From the NCBI GenBank assembly GCA_030765065.1, contig CM060978.1:111457692-111521691 (forward strand): a stretch of DNA of 64,000 nucleotides, read 5' to 3'. The first letter of the stretch is position 1. Each line of letters begins with the position of its first letter. Shown in pieces: positions 1 to 8,670 of this stretch. Below the pieces are notes generated by a model, which was not told where the DNA came from, ran no database searches, and worked only from the letters and a program-made list of their open reading frames with translations. The DNA comes from Deroplatys truncata. Its lineage: Eukaryota; Arthropoda; Insecta; Mantodea; Mantidae. The position numbers and the translations under genes are program-made.

Positions 1-149
1 AACCCCTTAAAGTAAGGTGTTATTTCAAATGGTTAAAAATGATAATTCAACCTCAAAACACTGGTCAGTACAGCTTATTACTTTATTATGTCAACATACT
101 TACTGAACATATATTAAAAGTGGCGCTGCATATTGTAATGTATTCTTAT

Positions 150-560
150 TATCTCCGTTTACCTTTCTCATGTCCGTTAAAATAGGTATATGGAATATAC
201 TATATTTGTGATTGTTTCTCCAGTTTATAACCTTTGACTTGACAAAATGATTGAAATTGTTTCCAAACATACATTATGTTCATTTCGGCCTGCTAAGGCT
301 CAGCCAATAGAATTGACTGATTTATTTCCTGTTTCGTAGCTTACCAATCCTTTCAGACGTCCGATTCGCATCTGAATTTAGCACTTGTTTCCACTGGACA
401 TATTTTCCATCGTGAAGCAACAAGACACACTTATTCAGCAATGTAAGAGTATTGTCCTCAGTTTTCGATATACACAGTCAGGATTGGTCGATGTCCGACA
501 TTTTCTACCACGTGATGATCTATATCAGAGGACTGAGTATGTGTGAAATAGCCTTAGATA
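150..560. repeat. Dispersed repeat Y, copy 1
   Basis: This stretch can be aligned by eye with 18300-18850 in the same orientation. Shared words include CCGTTTACCTTTCTCATG, TTTCCAGTTTAT and GATTTATTTC..GTTTCGTAG, in the same order with similar spacing. Divergence is high, so these are old copies of an interspersed sequence. No open frame is shared between them, and the family was not identified. Confidence 0.5.
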
Positions 561-633
561 GTCTTAGCAACATATCCTTCTTCCTCACTGGTTTTAAAGA
601 ATGTGAAAAAACCATAATGTGAATGCCTCATAA

Positions 634-852
634 GTAGGTTATTAAGGACAGAGCGAGGCCACTTTTTTGGGCATATATGGGAAAGGATAGGGAAAACGAG
701 GCTGGATGGGGCGGTTCAAGGAGGAAAATGGGTTTATATGGGAGAGATAGGGAATACGACGACGATACTATGCTAGACAGGGTTGAAGGAGGGAAATACG
801 TTTATATGGAAGGAATAGTAGAGAGGTGTTAGGCTAGACAGAGGTCGAGGAG
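634..852 (+). repeat. 219-bp direct repeat, copy 1
   Basis: This block is essentially identical to 1681-1899 in the same orientation. It starts GTAGGTTATTAAGGACAGAG and ends GGTCGAGGAG in both. Internally it is made of degenerate ~70-bp units (TATATGG..GA..ATAGG.. AGACAG.GTTGAAGGA), of the same type as the minisatellite at 1900-2291. The near identity implies a recent duplication or gene conversion. Confidence 0.9.
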
Positions 853-1680
853 GACGCCGAAGCGTGGCAGTTTATCTGTGAGTAGGGGCGATTCAGGGGA
901 AGCAGTGTGTCATTGGGGGGGATATGGCGTTACTGACGCTAAGACTTGGCGTGGCTTCATTCTGTGACTAGGCTTCGCGTGAGTTAGACGGATAACTGCC
1001 TAAGACTTGGCGTCCTCGCCCGGCAGACACATGGGATAAGACAACATTTTATAATAAATCTACCAGCTATCCATTCTCTTGCCGTTTTAATTATGATAGT
1101 GTAGAGTTCCTTGCCTCTCCCTTCAGCCAGAAATTATGTTGGTGTAGTAATTATTTTTATAATCTAACTTTAGCTGCGTCCCTTTGTCGTTGCCTCTTAA
1201 AGTAAAGTTCTTTGTTTGATTAACGATCCCTCTTGCAAGCGAGTAGCTCTCCTCTGAAGTTAAATAATAAATAAATGTGAGGCATACGACAATATATAAT
1301 AAAAAAAACGAAGCTAAAACAGGCCATTTTGTTTTCACTTCGCCCTGTTCATTATTTATTCACAATGGCAACGCATTTTTGCTGGCCATTAAATTACACT
1401 GACAATCCAAACATTTGAGCATTGCTTTTATTCTCTTCTCTTTAACAGACTTTCCATTGATGTTATTTAACGATGTTTAACATAAACATAGTATTCCATT
1501 CTACAAAATATAATAATTAATTATTTTAAACTCAAATCAGGTGTATGAACATTCACATATTTAATATGGCATTTCAAAATAAAAGAATTTGAATATGAAC
1601 CATAATACAATTTTCTAACATATTTCCTTTCGTTTACTTTAAAAATTATCCATATCCTGGCTAATAAGACTAATATGAGA
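853..1680. other. Spacer between the two 219-bp repeats; no firm gene
   Basis: This ~830 bp separates the identical repeat copies. The only notable open frame is 1123-1338 on the minus strand (71 codons). It would encode an N-terminal hydrophobic segment (FFLLYIVVCLTFIYYL) followed by a hydrophilic tail with two N-glycosylation sequons, the pattern of a type II membrane anchor. It has no homologue I recognise, no clear splice site and no promoter, so I treat it as probably chance. Confidence 0.3.
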
Positions 1681-1899
1681 GTAGGTTATTAAGGACAGAG
1701 CGAGGCCACTTTTTTGGGCATATATGGGAAAGGATAGGGAAAACGAGGCTGGATGGGGCGGTTCAAGGAGGAAAATGGGTTTATATGGGAGAGATAGGGA
1801 ATACGACGACGATACTATGCTAGACAGGGTTGAAGGAGGGAAATACGTTTATATGGAAGGAATAGTAGAGAGGTGTTAGGCTAGACAGAGGTCGAGGAG
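1681..1899 (+). repeat. 219-bp direct repeat, copy 2
   Basis: This is the second copy of the 634-852 block. It runs directly into the 140-bp tandem array, so this copy looks ancestral and the upstream copy a displaced duplicate. Confidence 0.9.
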
Positions 1900-2291
1900 T
1901 AGAGTAGGGTTTATATGAAAGGCATAGGAAAACGAGGAGGGGTGTTAGGTTAGACAGAGTTGAAGGGCAGAGCATGTCTTGTATATGAGAGAGGTAGGGA
2001 ACAGGAGCAGGGGTGTTAGGCTAGGCAGAGGTCAAGAAGTAGAGTATGGTTTATATGAAAGGTATAGGAAAACGAGGAGGGGTGTTAGGCTAGACAGAGT
2101 TGAAGGGTAGAGCATGTCTTGTATATGAGAGAGGTAGGGGACAGGAGCAGGGGTGTTAGGCTAGGCAGAGGTCAAGAAGTAGAGTATAGGAAAGGTATAG
2201 GAAAACGAGGTGGACTGTTAGGCTAGACAGAGTTGAACGGTAGAGTATGTCCTTTATATGAGAGAGGTTGGGATCAGGAGGAAGGGTGTTA
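1900..2291 (+). repeat. Minisatellite, 140-bp unit made of two ~70-bp halves
   Basis: Units start near 1901, 2041 and 2181 (period 140; the last is partial). Each holds two related halves with TATATGA.AG.GGTA.AGG..A.GAG and GGGTGTTAGGCTAGRCAGAG. The array ends in the bases that adjoin the truncated PolB reading frame at about 2292-2300. It occupies the place where the left part of element 1 should be, and it does not resemble the terminal repeats of element 2. Confidence 0.85.
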
Positions 2292-2310
2292 GGTTAGGAG
2301 ATGTCTGGGG

Positions 2311-3756
2311 ATGTATAAACTTGACCCAGCATGGTTTTATACATTACCAGGACTCGCCTTTGACGCTATGTTGAAGATAACTAAGGCGAAACTTTCCTTA
2401 ATATCCGACAAGAGCATGCTGGAGTTTTTCGAGTCTGGAATTAGAGGCGGACTGTGCACAGTGGTGAAGGGCTATACCAAAGCTAACCACAGGTACATGT
2501 CCAACTTTGATCAGCATGCTCCTGTTATACACCTGTCCTATTGGGACATAAATAACTTATATGGAGCTTCTATGGGGTCTGCCCTCCCGTACAAGAATCT
2601 GAGATGGCTCACCAGAAAAGAAATTGATAGTATAAACTTTGCTGAAATCAAAGAAGATTCAGAGACTGGCTATGTGCTAGAGGTTGATATCGAATACCCC
2701 GACCATATCCATGACGCCCACAACGAGCTTCCTTTCTGCCCACAGAGCGCGATACCACCGAATGGCCAATACAAGAAACTGCTTGCGACATTAGAACAGA
2801 AAAGCAAATATGTCTTGCACTACAGGGTGATGCAGCAGTGTATTGAACAAGGTCTAACTGTGAGACATATTCACAGAGTGGTATCCTACGACCAGTCTAA
2901 CTGGTTGAAGACATATATCGACTTGAACACAGAGAAAAGAATTCAAGAAAAGTCAAAATTTGGCCAAAACTTATGGAAAAAGATGAATAACGCCGTATAT
3001 GGGAAATTTATAGAAAATGTGAGGAAATACAGTGATTTCAAAATAGTTGGATCCTGGGATCAGGCAAAGAAGTTGATAGCACGCAGCACTTACCTACGCA
3101 CCATAATATTCGAAGAAAATCTTGTAGGAATCGAGCTGGGTAGAGAGGAAGTGCATATGAACAAACCAATCTACATAGGACACGCAATTTTGGACATTTC
3201 AAAATTTATCATGTATGACTTCTTTTACAATATCATGAAACCAAATTTAAAAGACTTGCTGCTGAATTACATGGATACAGACTCATTCATTTTTGAAACG
3301 AGTTCTGATACCTATGATTTCATCAGGGAGAACCCCCAATATTTCGACACTTCAAACTTCGAAAAGGATAATGCATATGGCATTAAGCAAGCCAATAGGA
3401 AAAAGATTGGGTTGTTCAAGGATGAATTGGGTGGCTTGGTTATGGAGGAGTATGTCGGTATAAGAGCAAAGTTATACGCCTACAGATACGGAGGGCAGAC
3501 AATTAAGAAAGCTAAGGGCATCACCAGGACAGGCATGGATAAAATCGATTTCGGCCATTATTTTGAATGTTTAAAAGACCATAGCCTAAAAATTTATTCG
3601 ATACAAAAAACATTTCGGAGTAAACACCACAAAATTACAACAATTGAAACAAACAAATTGGCTTTGAAGGGGGGTGACGATAAGAGGAAGTTGATGGAAG
3701 GAAGCTATAAGACTGTAGCGTGGGGCCATTATTCCCTTAGACCCGGTGATTGCTAG
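2311..3756 (+). pseudogene. polB: DNA polymerase B, C-terminal palm/fingers fragment
   Basis: This is the C-terminal part of a Polinton-type, protein-primed family B DNA polymerase. The frame retains motif A (DINNLYG, about 2555), motif B (NNAVYGKF, about 2987) and motif C (YMDTDS, about 3268). It ends just after the conserved WGHYSLR tail. Homology to the element 2 polymerase begins at the residues around DPAWFYTLP, so the N-terminal ~700 codons (exonuclease domain and Cys/His cluster) are absent and replaced by minisatellite. The open frame itself has no stop, and the ATG at 2311 is an internal methionine, not the original start. It converges on the integrase gene. The fragment could not proofread or prime normally. 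Confidence 0.9.
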
Positions 3757-3870
3757 TGCCTAAACTTTTAAATAATGTATATATTGTGTAAAATAGATAT
3801 CAAATGTGTGAGGGTTTTTTGTGTAACACTTTTCCCTCAAAAAGAAAGAAAAATATGAATGCTTTTTTAA

Positions 3871-3917
3871 AATAAAAATACTCATGATTTTACAATCATA
3901 AAACTTTAGTCTTTATT
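3871..3917. terminator. Convergent polyadenylation signals, PolB and integrase clusters
   Basis: AATAAA at 3871-3876 serves the rightward PolB transcript. TTTATT at 3912-3917 (AATAAA on minus) lies 14 bp beyond the integrase stop. Element 2 has the same arrangement at 35180-35216, so the two converging transcription units probably end here. Confidence 0.6.
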
Positions 3918-3930
3918 AATTCTTCACATA

Positions 3931-4851
3931 TTACACCCTGTCCTTTATATCAATCCATTGAGTATCTGGAAAACCATACCACTTTACAAGAACTTTGTTT
4001 CCACGTTTACGTATAACCTTTTCTACTAAATATGTGTTAGGATAGTTAGTCTTTTTTAGTTCATGTCCATAAAAGCCACCTTTTATGATTTCACCATTCC
4101 TATCCTTTAGTATGTATGCTGTAGGCTTGGTACGGTTCACACGAAATACTTTGAAGATTTCAACGCTCCAGTTAGATTCATAACCCTTTTCAAAATGTCC
4201 TTTATGTTTAGATATCCTGACATAATCACCAACACTAAACTTCCTTGAAGCCTTCTTCTCTCTTCGTTCTTGATTATAATTATACACAGTCAGAAGAAGA
4301 TCGTTGTTTTTCAGTTCATTAGGTTTCATGCGGATAGTTGAATGAAAAGTATCATTGTACTTTACAAGGATTCTAGGTAAAAGATCTAGCCACTTGTATG
4401 AGCCTTGGACTAAAAACTCTCGGTACATCATATTCTTCAAGGTTCGAATTAAACGTTCAACAGCCGCAGCCTTCACATTGGTATAGGTGCTGTAGTGGTT
4501 AATATTATACTTAAACATTAGCCGTTTAAAGAATTTGTTATAAAATTCTTTCCCGTTGTCACTTTGAATATTCCGGGGAGGGACATCCATTTCTTGTAAT
4601 ATATCCTCCATTGCCTTTGCAACATTAACTCCGCTCTTATCCTTTAAGGGTTTTGCATATGCCATTTTAGAGTAAAAGTTGACTGCGATCAGAATGTATT
4701 TGAAATTTTTGTTCACTCTTGCATATGGTATCATTTCAATCAAATCAATTTGTACTAAATCGTTCATACCTTTGCTGATAATTTTGCGTCGTAAATAGTT
4801 CCTCCTCGCCGACCCGTGAAGCTCTCTGGCGATATTCTGTTTGGCTGTCAT
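3931..4851 (-). CDS. int: Retroviral-type integrase with chromodomain
   Basis: This DDE integrase (306 aa) is expected to insert the linear element and generate 6-bp target duplications. The rve core shows D36 (QIDL), D98 (QSDNGKEF) and E132 (AAVERLIRTL). An SH3-like strand region follows (FSVGDYVRI.. WSVEIF), then a C-terminal chromodomain (YLVEKVIRKR.. VLVKWYGFP). Chromodomains can bind modified histones and may steer insertion. The ORF is intact, unlike the copy in element 2. Its ATG overlaps the stop of the upstream gene as ATGA (4848-4851). No separate N-terminal zinc finger is visible, so either this start is internal to a larger product or the domain is absent. Confidence 0.93.
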   Translation of the reverse strand: MTAKQNIARELHGSARRNYLRRKIISKGMNDLVQIDLIEMIPYARVNKNFKYILIAVNFYSKMAYAKPLKDKSGVNVAKAMEDILQEMDVPPRNIQSDNGKEFYNKFFKRLMFKYNINHYSTYTNVKAAAVERLIRTLKNMMYREFLVQGSYKWLDLLPRILVKYNDTFHSTIRMKPNELKNNDLLLTVYNYNQERREKKASRKFSVGDYVRISKHKGHFEKGYESNWSVEIFKVFRVNRTKPTAYILKDRNGEIIKGGFYGHELKKTNYPNTYLVEKVIRKRGNKVLVKWYGFPDTQWIDIKDRV

Positions 4852-5606
4852 GCTATAACTTTAGATGCTTTCAACTCCCTGATAATTTCCTCAATCTCTT
4901 GAGTGTGACTATTATTACCAGCGTCCCTCGAAGCAATAAGTAACCTCAGCCTATTCACTAATGTGTTAGGGTTTCTCCAAAAAACGTAGTCAACCTCCTT
5001 ATCAGACTTATGCTCCTTCCATGTCAGTCCTAGACCTGAATGTGTATTGAGCAAGGGGCGTATTATATTCTTGTATTTATACGATTTACCAGATTTCAAA
5101 CGACCGTGTCTGGTGTAACCAGATCTATGAAGAAAAGTACTTTTCATAATCTTAGCGTACGTCTCCAAGTCTTCACTGGTGTATGCAGAAATCTGAGGCG
5201 TTCGCTTAAAGATGAGATCCGTCAAACCGTCTGTAGACTCATACGTTTCATCACCTATCAATATTTGATTATTTATAAAATGAATATCTTTATTTCCAAG
5301 CATATAACTTCCATCCTGATATCTCACCCCGTACAATGTATCAATGCGGTCCTTGTCTTTTGAGCGAACGTGTTGAAGGAAAGTAGAAATACTTGTAGAA
5401 TCATCATCTTCATTCTTGACTGTCTCCACAGCCAACCCTCGTTGACTGTCCAAAATATCCTTGAGGGGAGCGGTTACAGGCTTCAAAGCTTCGGACATGA
5501 TATGCTGAGTCTCAAACCTGAGACCTTTTAGAGCTCTCAGTTTTTCTTTTACAGCCCTGGTATGCTCGGCTACAGACTCTTTAAGTCTTATGCTTTCAGT
5601 ATCCAT
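4848..5606 (-). CDS. Conserved Polinton protein of unknown function
   Basis: This 252-residue protein is conserved in both elements between the fibre-like gene and integrase. The start at 5606 (MDTESIRLKES) is chosen because element 2 has the matching methionine (MDSESIRLKES); an upstream ATG at 5660 is not conserved. The N-terminal ~60 residues look like an amphipathic or coiled helix. The C-terminal block carries YGVRYQDGSYMLGN, YE.T.GL..LIFKR, an HRR/HRSG-containing segment and a last helix ending EIIRELK. I believe this family recurs in Polinton-derived loci and may be the one catalogued as DUF8207, but I could not check. The function is unknown. It overlaps integrase by four bases, so the two may be translationally coupled. 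Confidence 0.8.
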   Translation of the reverse strand: MDTESIRLKESVAEHTRAVKEKLRALKGLRFETQHIMSEALKPVTAPLKDILDSQRGLAVETVKNEDDDSTSISTFLQHVRSKDKDRIDTLYGVRYQDGSYMLGNKDIHFINNQILIGDETYESTDGLTDLIFKRTPQISAYTSEDLETYAKIMKSTFLHRSGYTRHGRLKSGKSYKYKNIIRPLLNTHSGLGLTWKEHKSDKEVDYVFWRNPNTLVNRLRLLIASRDAGNNSHTQEIEEIIRELKASKVIA

Positions 5607-5643
5607 CTTACAAATGACATGAAAATAGACGATTACATTCAAT

Positions 5644-6747
5644 TTATAGTCTGCGTCCACCTTGAGTTCTCATCGTATCGATAGCCTTAGCTAACATCTC
5701 TATCGAAGTTCTCAGTTGCTCGGTTTCTTTCTTATGTTCCTGCGTATGTGTCTTGAACGCTTCAGCAAAGATTGCCGTATTAGCGTACAGGCTTCTGGTT
5801 GATTCTTCTAGACTCGTCATTTGCTGCACATTAGTTTTGTAAGCGTCCATCATCATATTTACATTTTCCTCCACTTTCTTAAGTTTATCATTGCATGAAT
5901 CAGTTTTGAGAGTATTCAAAACCTCTGTCTTTAACTGACCGACTGTAGCCTCTAAATCTGAAACTCGCTTCATCGCTAACTTTTCTAAATTGCTAATTTT
6001 CTGATTGCAAAGATTCTGAAGATTTGTTTTTTCTCTATCAAGCTCAGCGGTAACTTGTTTAATGGAGTCCATTACAGAATCCACTCTGTCTTTTGTAGAG
6101 GTTGTTAGAGTATCCACTTTACTCGTAGTTTTATTCAGATTTGCTGTGATGTCTAGCAGCTTCTTACCTATTTGCATCTCGATTTCCTTTGGTAAGTACC
6201 TGTTTAACTGCTGTCGCGTCTCGTTCGATTTCCTAATGATCATAGCTCTAGCATATCTTTTATTTACAGCATCTGTATCTCCGAGAGGATCTGCTATATC
6301 AGTGATTCTCTTATTGTCGAATATAATGTTACCATTACCATCTCTCGTCTGCGTGCGTGAATTGACATATCCAGTGATGAACTTTTTATTCACAACATCG
6401 TTATCGTGAACAGGATCTAGCAATACCTTCAATCTAACTTTATCAATCACAATGTTATTTTCCTTATCTCTCTTGAGGATATATCTTGAAATCATTTCAT
6501 CGATCAGGGTCTTAGCCATAACCTCAACATTGTTAGCAGCTTGCTGCGAGAAATCTTGCATCCTAATTTCGAGTGTATCCACATAATTCTTATTGGAGGC
6601 ATCATGATTATCTTCAGGATCGTGAACGTTACACAATCTCTTATTCTTGAATTGATAATTTCCTTTGACATCTCTATTTATGATAAAACGATCAAACACT
6701 CTTCTAACTGGACCAGTTCTCTGAGAACCGAACCTATCGATGCTCAT
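5644..6747 (-). CDS. Fibre/spike-like protein with coiled-coil C-terminus
   Basis: This 367-residue protein is a candidate vertex fibre. It has three ~25-residue repeats near residues 34-58, 100-128 and 140-165, with the pattern DP....D[AV].NK.[YF] (for example DPEDNHDASNKNYVD and DPLGDTDAVNKRYA). That pattern also occurs in phage tail-fibre shafts. The second half is heptad-rich coiled coil ending TMRTQGGRRL. The first ~165 residues match the element 2 protein well, but there the C-terminus is a beta-rich domain instead. It lies 6 nt downstream of the ATPase stop and 37 nt upstream of the next gene. The structural role and receptor binding are inferred from repeat pattern and architecture only. 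Confidence 0.7.
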   Translation of the reverse strand: MSIDRFGSQRTGPVRRVFDRFIINRDVKGNYQFKNKRLCNVHDPEDNHDASNKNYVDTLEIRMQDFSQQAANNVEVMAKTLIDEMISRYILKRDKENNIVIDKVRLKVLLDPVHDNDVVNKKFITGYVNSRTQTRDGNGNIIFDNKRITDIADPLGDTDAVNKRYARAMIIRKSNETRQQLNRYLPKEIEMQIGKKLLDITANLNKTTSKVDTLTTSTKDRVDSVMDSIKQVTAELDREKTNLQNLCNQKISNLEKLAMKRVSDLEATVGQLKTEVLNTLKTDSCNDKLKKVEENVNMMMDAYKTNVQQMTSLEESTRSLYANTAIFAEAFKTHTQEHKKETEQLRTSIEMLAKAIDTMRTQGGRRL

Positions 6748-6753
6748 GGTTAA

Positions 6754-7470
6754 CTACGAATGATCATTTTCTTTTTTGTCGAGCTTAATATATACATCAA
6801 AACCATTCCTATATCGTCCCTCATTCATGTGAAATTCAGGAACTATCACAACAAAGGGTCTTCCTTCTGGAGAGCTCTCCCAAACGTTTTTACATAGATC
6901 TTTAAATTCATTGTAGGTCATGTCGGTATTTACATAATCTTCGTAAATGTGCTTTAAGTTTAAATTGTCTTGCCTGAAGAGTATTATCATGTTTGTATTA
7001 TCGCGAATTAAATGTTTTGGAACTTTGGCATAGGACTGTGCTAGATATACAGAGTCGAGATTTCGATGTCTACCCATACTGTAAAAGGATGCTATCTTTT
7101 CCTGCTTTTCAGTGATGACGTCATCAAATATAAAGATTGAATTTTCTTCGACTTCAGAAGGATGCAAAACATCATCCCCGTTGTCGAAGGTGTTCACTTC
7201 TATACCTTCGATGTTTCCGAGCACTTTAATTAGATATTGGTACTTTGGTTGATAGAGAGACTTTGAATAAATATACAAATTTTCAAAACGTAGTCCATTC
7301 TCATGGAGTAGCATATTGAGTAATACGTTTGTTTTCCCTGCATTGGAGCTCCCTAAAATAAGAGCTCTGACATTAGATGGAAATAACTTGCCATGACGAT
7401 CACTTGTAAAGTCACTTTCAAAGTCTAATACCTGAATAGGTAGAGAGCAGTGCTGCTTAACAAGCTCCAT
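6754..7470 (-). CDS. A32/FtsK-like DNA packaging ATPase
   Basis: This 238-residue P-loop ATPase of the A32/FtsK-HerA type is expected to drive genome packaging into capsids. Walker A is GSSNAGKT (residues 40-47) and Walker B is IFIFDD (112-117). The following LAQSYAKVP.HLIRDN segment is conserved in Polinton packaging ATPases. Length and motif spacing match the element 2 protein. It is the first gene of the leftward cluster, with its ATG about 35 bp from a minus-strand TATATAAA (7505-7512). Confidence 0.92.
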   Translation of the reverse strand: MELVKQHCSLPIQVLDFESDFTSDRHGKLFPSNVRALILGSSNAGKTNVLLNMLLHENGLRFENLYIYSKSLYQPKYQYLIKVLGNIEGIEVNTFDNGDDVLHPSEVEENSIFIFDDVITEKQEKIASFYSMGRHRNLDSVYLAQSYAKVPKHLIRDNTNMIILFRQDNLNLKHIYEDYVNTDMTYNEFKDLCKNVWESSPEGRPFVVIVPEFHMNEGRYRNGFDVYIKLDKKENDHS

Positions 7471-7594
7471 GTTAACAACTAACTTATAACATGTATGTGC
7501 ATTGTTTATATATATTACCGTTTGTAAAAGTAGTTAATGATTGACTGCAATGATATAAAAGGGCTAATGCATTCAATTACTCGTTTAGTCTATC
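7471..7594. promoter_or_regulatory. Bidirectional promoter between ATPase and late cluster
   Basis: The 124-bp gap carries TATAAAAG on plus (7554-7561), about 40 bp before the PLA2 ATG, and TATATAAA on minus (7505-7512) facing the ATPase. Element 2 keeps the same layout, with TATAAAAG at 38875-38882 and a TCAGCT initiator at 38901. The two leftward and rightward gene clusters therefore appear to fire from one short divergent promoter. Confidence 0.7.
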
Positions 7595-8322
7595 ATGAGA
7601 GCTAAGAGAGGGAGGTCGTTGCAGTATAAGCGCGGCTCTGGAATTATTAATTCTATAATTAATTCGCTCCCCTTTGAAGCTCACTTACCTGGATATAGAT
7701 ATTGCGGGCCTGGTACTAAATTGGAAAAACGTCTAAAAAGAGGAGACCCCGGAATTAACCAATTAGACACAGCTTGCAAACAGCACGACCTCGCGTACGC
7801 TGAGAATAAGGACACCGCTTCAAGACAAATAGCGGATAAGATTCTTGCAGAGAAGGCTTGGAAACGTGTGCAGTCATCAGATTCAACTTTTGGTGAAAGG
7901 TTAGCTGCAAGGCTAGTAACTGCAATCATGAAGGGAAAGGTTGCAGTGGGAGCCGGAAAGAGGAAGAAGAAGAGAGGAGGGTTTTTACCGTTGATTCCCA
8001 TCATTGCTGCTTTAGGCGCTGCAGCAGGTGGCGCTGCTCAGATAGCCTCTGCAGTCAATAAAAAAAGGCTGCTGATAGACACTTGGCAGAAGTTGCGAGG
8101 CATAACAAGGCGATGGAGACCCAAGGAAAGGGGCTCCGGAAGGGTAGGTGTAAGAAGAGGAATAAAGGAGGATTCTTACCTGCAATGCCGCTGATGTCGT
8201 CTTTAGCCGCTGCATCTAAAATAGCAAGGTCTTTGAAAAAAAGGGGATCTAAAGGCGAGGGTTTAAAGAAGAAGGCAAAAAACGGAGGAAGAGGATTGTA
8301 CATATACCAGAGGAAGCCCTAA
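7595..8322 (+). pseudogene. PLA2-domain capsid protein, frameshifted
   Basis: This is a parvovirus-like phospholipase A2 protein; in related viruses the domain helps breach endosomal membrane during entry. Calcium loop YCGPG is at residues 36-40 and the catalytic helix DTACKQHD at 58-65 (His64, Asp65). A basic linker and a hydrophobic GGFLPLIPIIAALGAAAGG segment follow, resembling adenovirus minor core peptides. The frame from 7595 ends at 8194. Homology to the intact element 2 protein moves to another frame near the A run at 8060-8066, one base shorter than needed, and continues to a stop at 8320-8322. The displaced tail holds a second GGFLPAMPLMSSL segment that element 2 lacks. Its end overlaps the protease frame. 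Confidence 0.85.
8277..8283 (+). promoter_or_regulatory. Candidate -1 frameshift site A AAA AAC (copy 1)
   Basis: The heptamer AAAAAAC lies with AAA (8278-8280) and AAC (8281-8283) in the frame of the PLA2 C-terminus, the correct phase for tandem -1 slippage. The protease frame is the -1 frame. It becomes open at 8253, after a TAA at 8250-8252, and has no ATG before the conserved protease region. The same heptamer in the same phase sits at 39514-39520 in element 2. A downstream pseudoknot was not established. Confidence 0.6.
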
Positions 8323-8651
8323 GTAACGTAGCCCTCGAATATTATGCTAAACGTTTAAAAATTCCTTATTTTAGAGGGGTTTATATGATTGACAAACTTC
8401 CTTTAAAACCACACTGCAAAGAGAGACTTATTACCAATCTCGATACATCAGATAATGAAGGAACACACTGGGTTGCTATAAGGAAAGAAGGTGATGTCGC
8501 ATACTACTTTGATAGTTTCGGTAATTTGAAGCCGCCTCCTGAGATTGAGAAATATCTACAAGACGTTAAAATCTACTATAATACACAGAGATACCAGAAT
8601 TTCGATTCAGTCATCTGCGGACACTTGTGCTTGCAATTTCTTTTATCCTAG
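8277..8651 (+). CDS. Adenain-like cysteine protease, -1 frame of PLA2 gene
   Basis: This is a C5/adenain-type maturation protease expected to cut virion precursor proteins. Catalytic residues are His in GTHWVAIRKE (codon 8466-8468), Asp in YFDSFGNLKPP (8511-8513) and Cys in ICGHLCLQFL (8616-8618). The first ATG in frame is at 8385, but homology to element 2 extends well upstream of it (PEEALSN.. LEYYAKRLKIP). At the position where element 2 has an ATG, this copy has TAT. The N-terminal part therefore must come from frameshifting off the PLA2 frame, splicing or a non-AUG start. I set the start at the slippery heptamer. The domain is compact for the family. Confidence 0.8.
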   Translation, partial: KKRRKRIVHIPEEALSNVALEYYAKRLKIPYFRGVYMIDKLPLKPHCKERLITNLDTSDNEGTHWVAIRKEGDVAYYFDSFGNLKPPPEIEKYLQDVKIYYNTQRYQNFDSVICGHLCLQFLLS

Positions 8652-8670
8652 AAGCTGCTTCATCGTCAAG

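Noticed and set aside
1123..1338. 71-codon minus frame with a hydrophobic segment as a membrane protein gene
   Set aside because: No homologue, promoter or splice context. Hydrophobic frames are common by chance in AT-rich DNA. Mentioned only as a weak possibility.
3931..4851. Retrovirus or LTR retrotransposon integrase
   Set aside because: No gag, reverse transcriptase or LTRs adjoin it. The chromodomain and neighbouring ATPase, PolB and capsid genes identify a Polinton.
8060..8066. A7 run in element 1 PLA2 as a second programmed frameshift site
   Set aside because: Element 2 has no equivalent need to shift there and its run is interrupted by G. The simplest reading is a one-base loss in a homopolymer.
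8062..8303. Overlapping minus-strand frames across the PLA2 gene
   Set aside because: Shadows of a Lys/Arg-rich coding strand, not conserved as proteins between the two elements.
7595..8322. Isolated parvovirus-derived PLA2 insertion
   Set aside because: The PLA2 domain is embedded between Polinton ATPase and protease/capsid genes in both elements, so it is an element gene rather than an endogenous parvovirus.
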